5,642 bases of DNA from positions 1 to 5,642 of the forward strand of contig JAUVYU010000061.1 of assembly GCA_030602935.1 (NCBI GenBank), written 5' to 3'. The notes below the pieces were generated by a model. The model worked only from the letters and a program-made list of their open reading frames with translations. It was not told the DNA's origin and did not search any database. Position 1 is the first letter of the stretch; every line of letters starts with the position of its first letter. This DNA comes from Candidatus Bathyarchaeota archaeon. GTDB taxonomy: Archaea; Thermoproteota; Bathyarchaeia; TCS64. Shown in pieces: positions 5,247 through 5,642 of this stretch. Made by a program: the position numbers and the translations under genes.

Positions 5247-5642
5247 TATACGGCGATTTCCCGAACTCCTTCACAGCGTCGACGAACGCCCTCACGTGCT
5301 CCGTGGGGGTCTTGAGCCAGAAGTCGCATCCCGGGGCCACCATGTCCGCCCCCTCCTCGATGGCGACCCTGACGTGGTCCCTGATTCGTTCAACGGGACC
5401 ATTATGTATGACGTTGTAGGCGCTGACGTTTCCGCCTATCGGGTAGCCAGATTTTACCCGGTCGGCGATCTCCTTCGCAGCCCGCATCGAGGTGGTCTCC
5501 CCGATGGTAATAGCCTCGGCTCCGCACTCCATCATCCCGGTGATGAGTTCTAGGTTGTCGCTGACGCACTGGCCGCAGATGTGGATGATTCTGGGAGCCC
5601 TGGTGAGGGCCACCATCTTCTTTAGGTAGGGCTTGATGAGAT
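5239..5642 (-). CDS. UroD/MtaA-family cobamide methyltransferase, C-terminal part (5' end outside window)
   Basis: The frame is open to the right edge, so about 134 C-terminal codons are visible of a protein family usually near 340 residues long. The reading upstream of the first visible Met (5616) continues as LIKPYLKK, matching VKPYL in the paralogue at 3204-4235, so that Met is internal. Visible motifs are IIHICGQC, which contains the HxC zinc-ligand pair of MtaA/MtbA-type enzymes, and VAPGCDFWL, which carries the distal ligand Cys. The family (uroporphyrinogen decarboxylase fold) includes methylcobamide:coenzyme M methyltransferases and the O-demethylase methyltransferases of the MtvB/MtoB kind. 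These are cytoplasmic TIM-barrel enzymes that use zinc to activate the methyl acceptor or donor. The gene ends in TGA, and its last codons hold the Shine-Dalgarno sequence of the MtrH-like gene that follows. The family call is firm. Which reaction it performs, CoM methylation or substrate demethylation, cannot be told from this fragment. Confidence 0.88.
   Translation of the reverse strand, partial: LIKPYLKKMVALTRAPRIIHICGQCVSDNLELITGMMECGAEAITIGETTSMRAAKEIADRVKSGYPIGGNVSAYNVIHNGPVERIRDHVRVAIEEGADMVAPGCDFWLKTPTEHVRAFVDAVKEFGKSPYRR

Overview
The window reads as one corrinoid-dependent methyl-transfer cluster, with every recognisable gene on the minus strand. In the direction of transcription (right to left) the order is: a UroD/MtaA-family methyltransferase cut by the right edge (5239-5642); a stand-alone MtrH-family methyltransferase (4276-5232); a second UroD/MtaA-family methyltransferase (3204-4235); a corrinoid protein (2440-3144); an iron-sulfur ASKHA-type reductive activator of corrinoid proteins (511 to about 2424); and a second corrinoid protein (1-408) cut by the left edge. 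The long plus-strand reading frames are antisense shadows of these genes in GC-rich DNA.

The organism is most likely an archaeon. The signs are an MtrH homologue (a tetrahydromethanopterin-pathway family), paired MtaA-like proteins, Shine-Dalgarno matches of the GGAGGTGA type, and a TATA-like box about 27 bases ahead of an ATG that has no ribosome-binding site, which is the usual arrangement of an archaeal leaderless promoter. The composition (UroD-family + MtrH-family + corrinoid protein + activator) is that of the bacterial-type O-demethylase/methoxyl systems (Mtv/Odm) and their archaeal Mto counterparts. Bathyarchaeia, Archaeoglobi or another methyl-using archaeal lineage would all fit, and the window alone cannot decide between them.

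Inferred working model: a methylated compound donates its methyl group to Co(I) of a corrinoid protein, with one UroD-family protein as a candidate for this step. The MtrH-family protein then moves the methyl group to tetrahydromethanopterin or tetrahydrofolate, while a UroD-family protein of the MtaA/MtbA kind could instead move it to coenzyme M. The activator reduces cobalt that has been oxidised to Co(II). No membrane Mtr subunits and no MtaB, MtmB, MtbB or MttB-type methyltransferase are in the window, so the methyl donor is unknown.

Three points deserve attention. First, the activator's N-terminal [2Fe-2S] domain begins upstream of any ATG/GTG/TTG codon and lies in the same frame as the preceding corrinoid gene, separated from it only by an amber TAG. 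Second, the complete UroD-family protein has Asn where the zinc-ligand His of the HxC motif is expected, while its partial paralogue keeps His. Third, two different corrinoid proteins flank the activator gene, and the second appears to have its own promoter.
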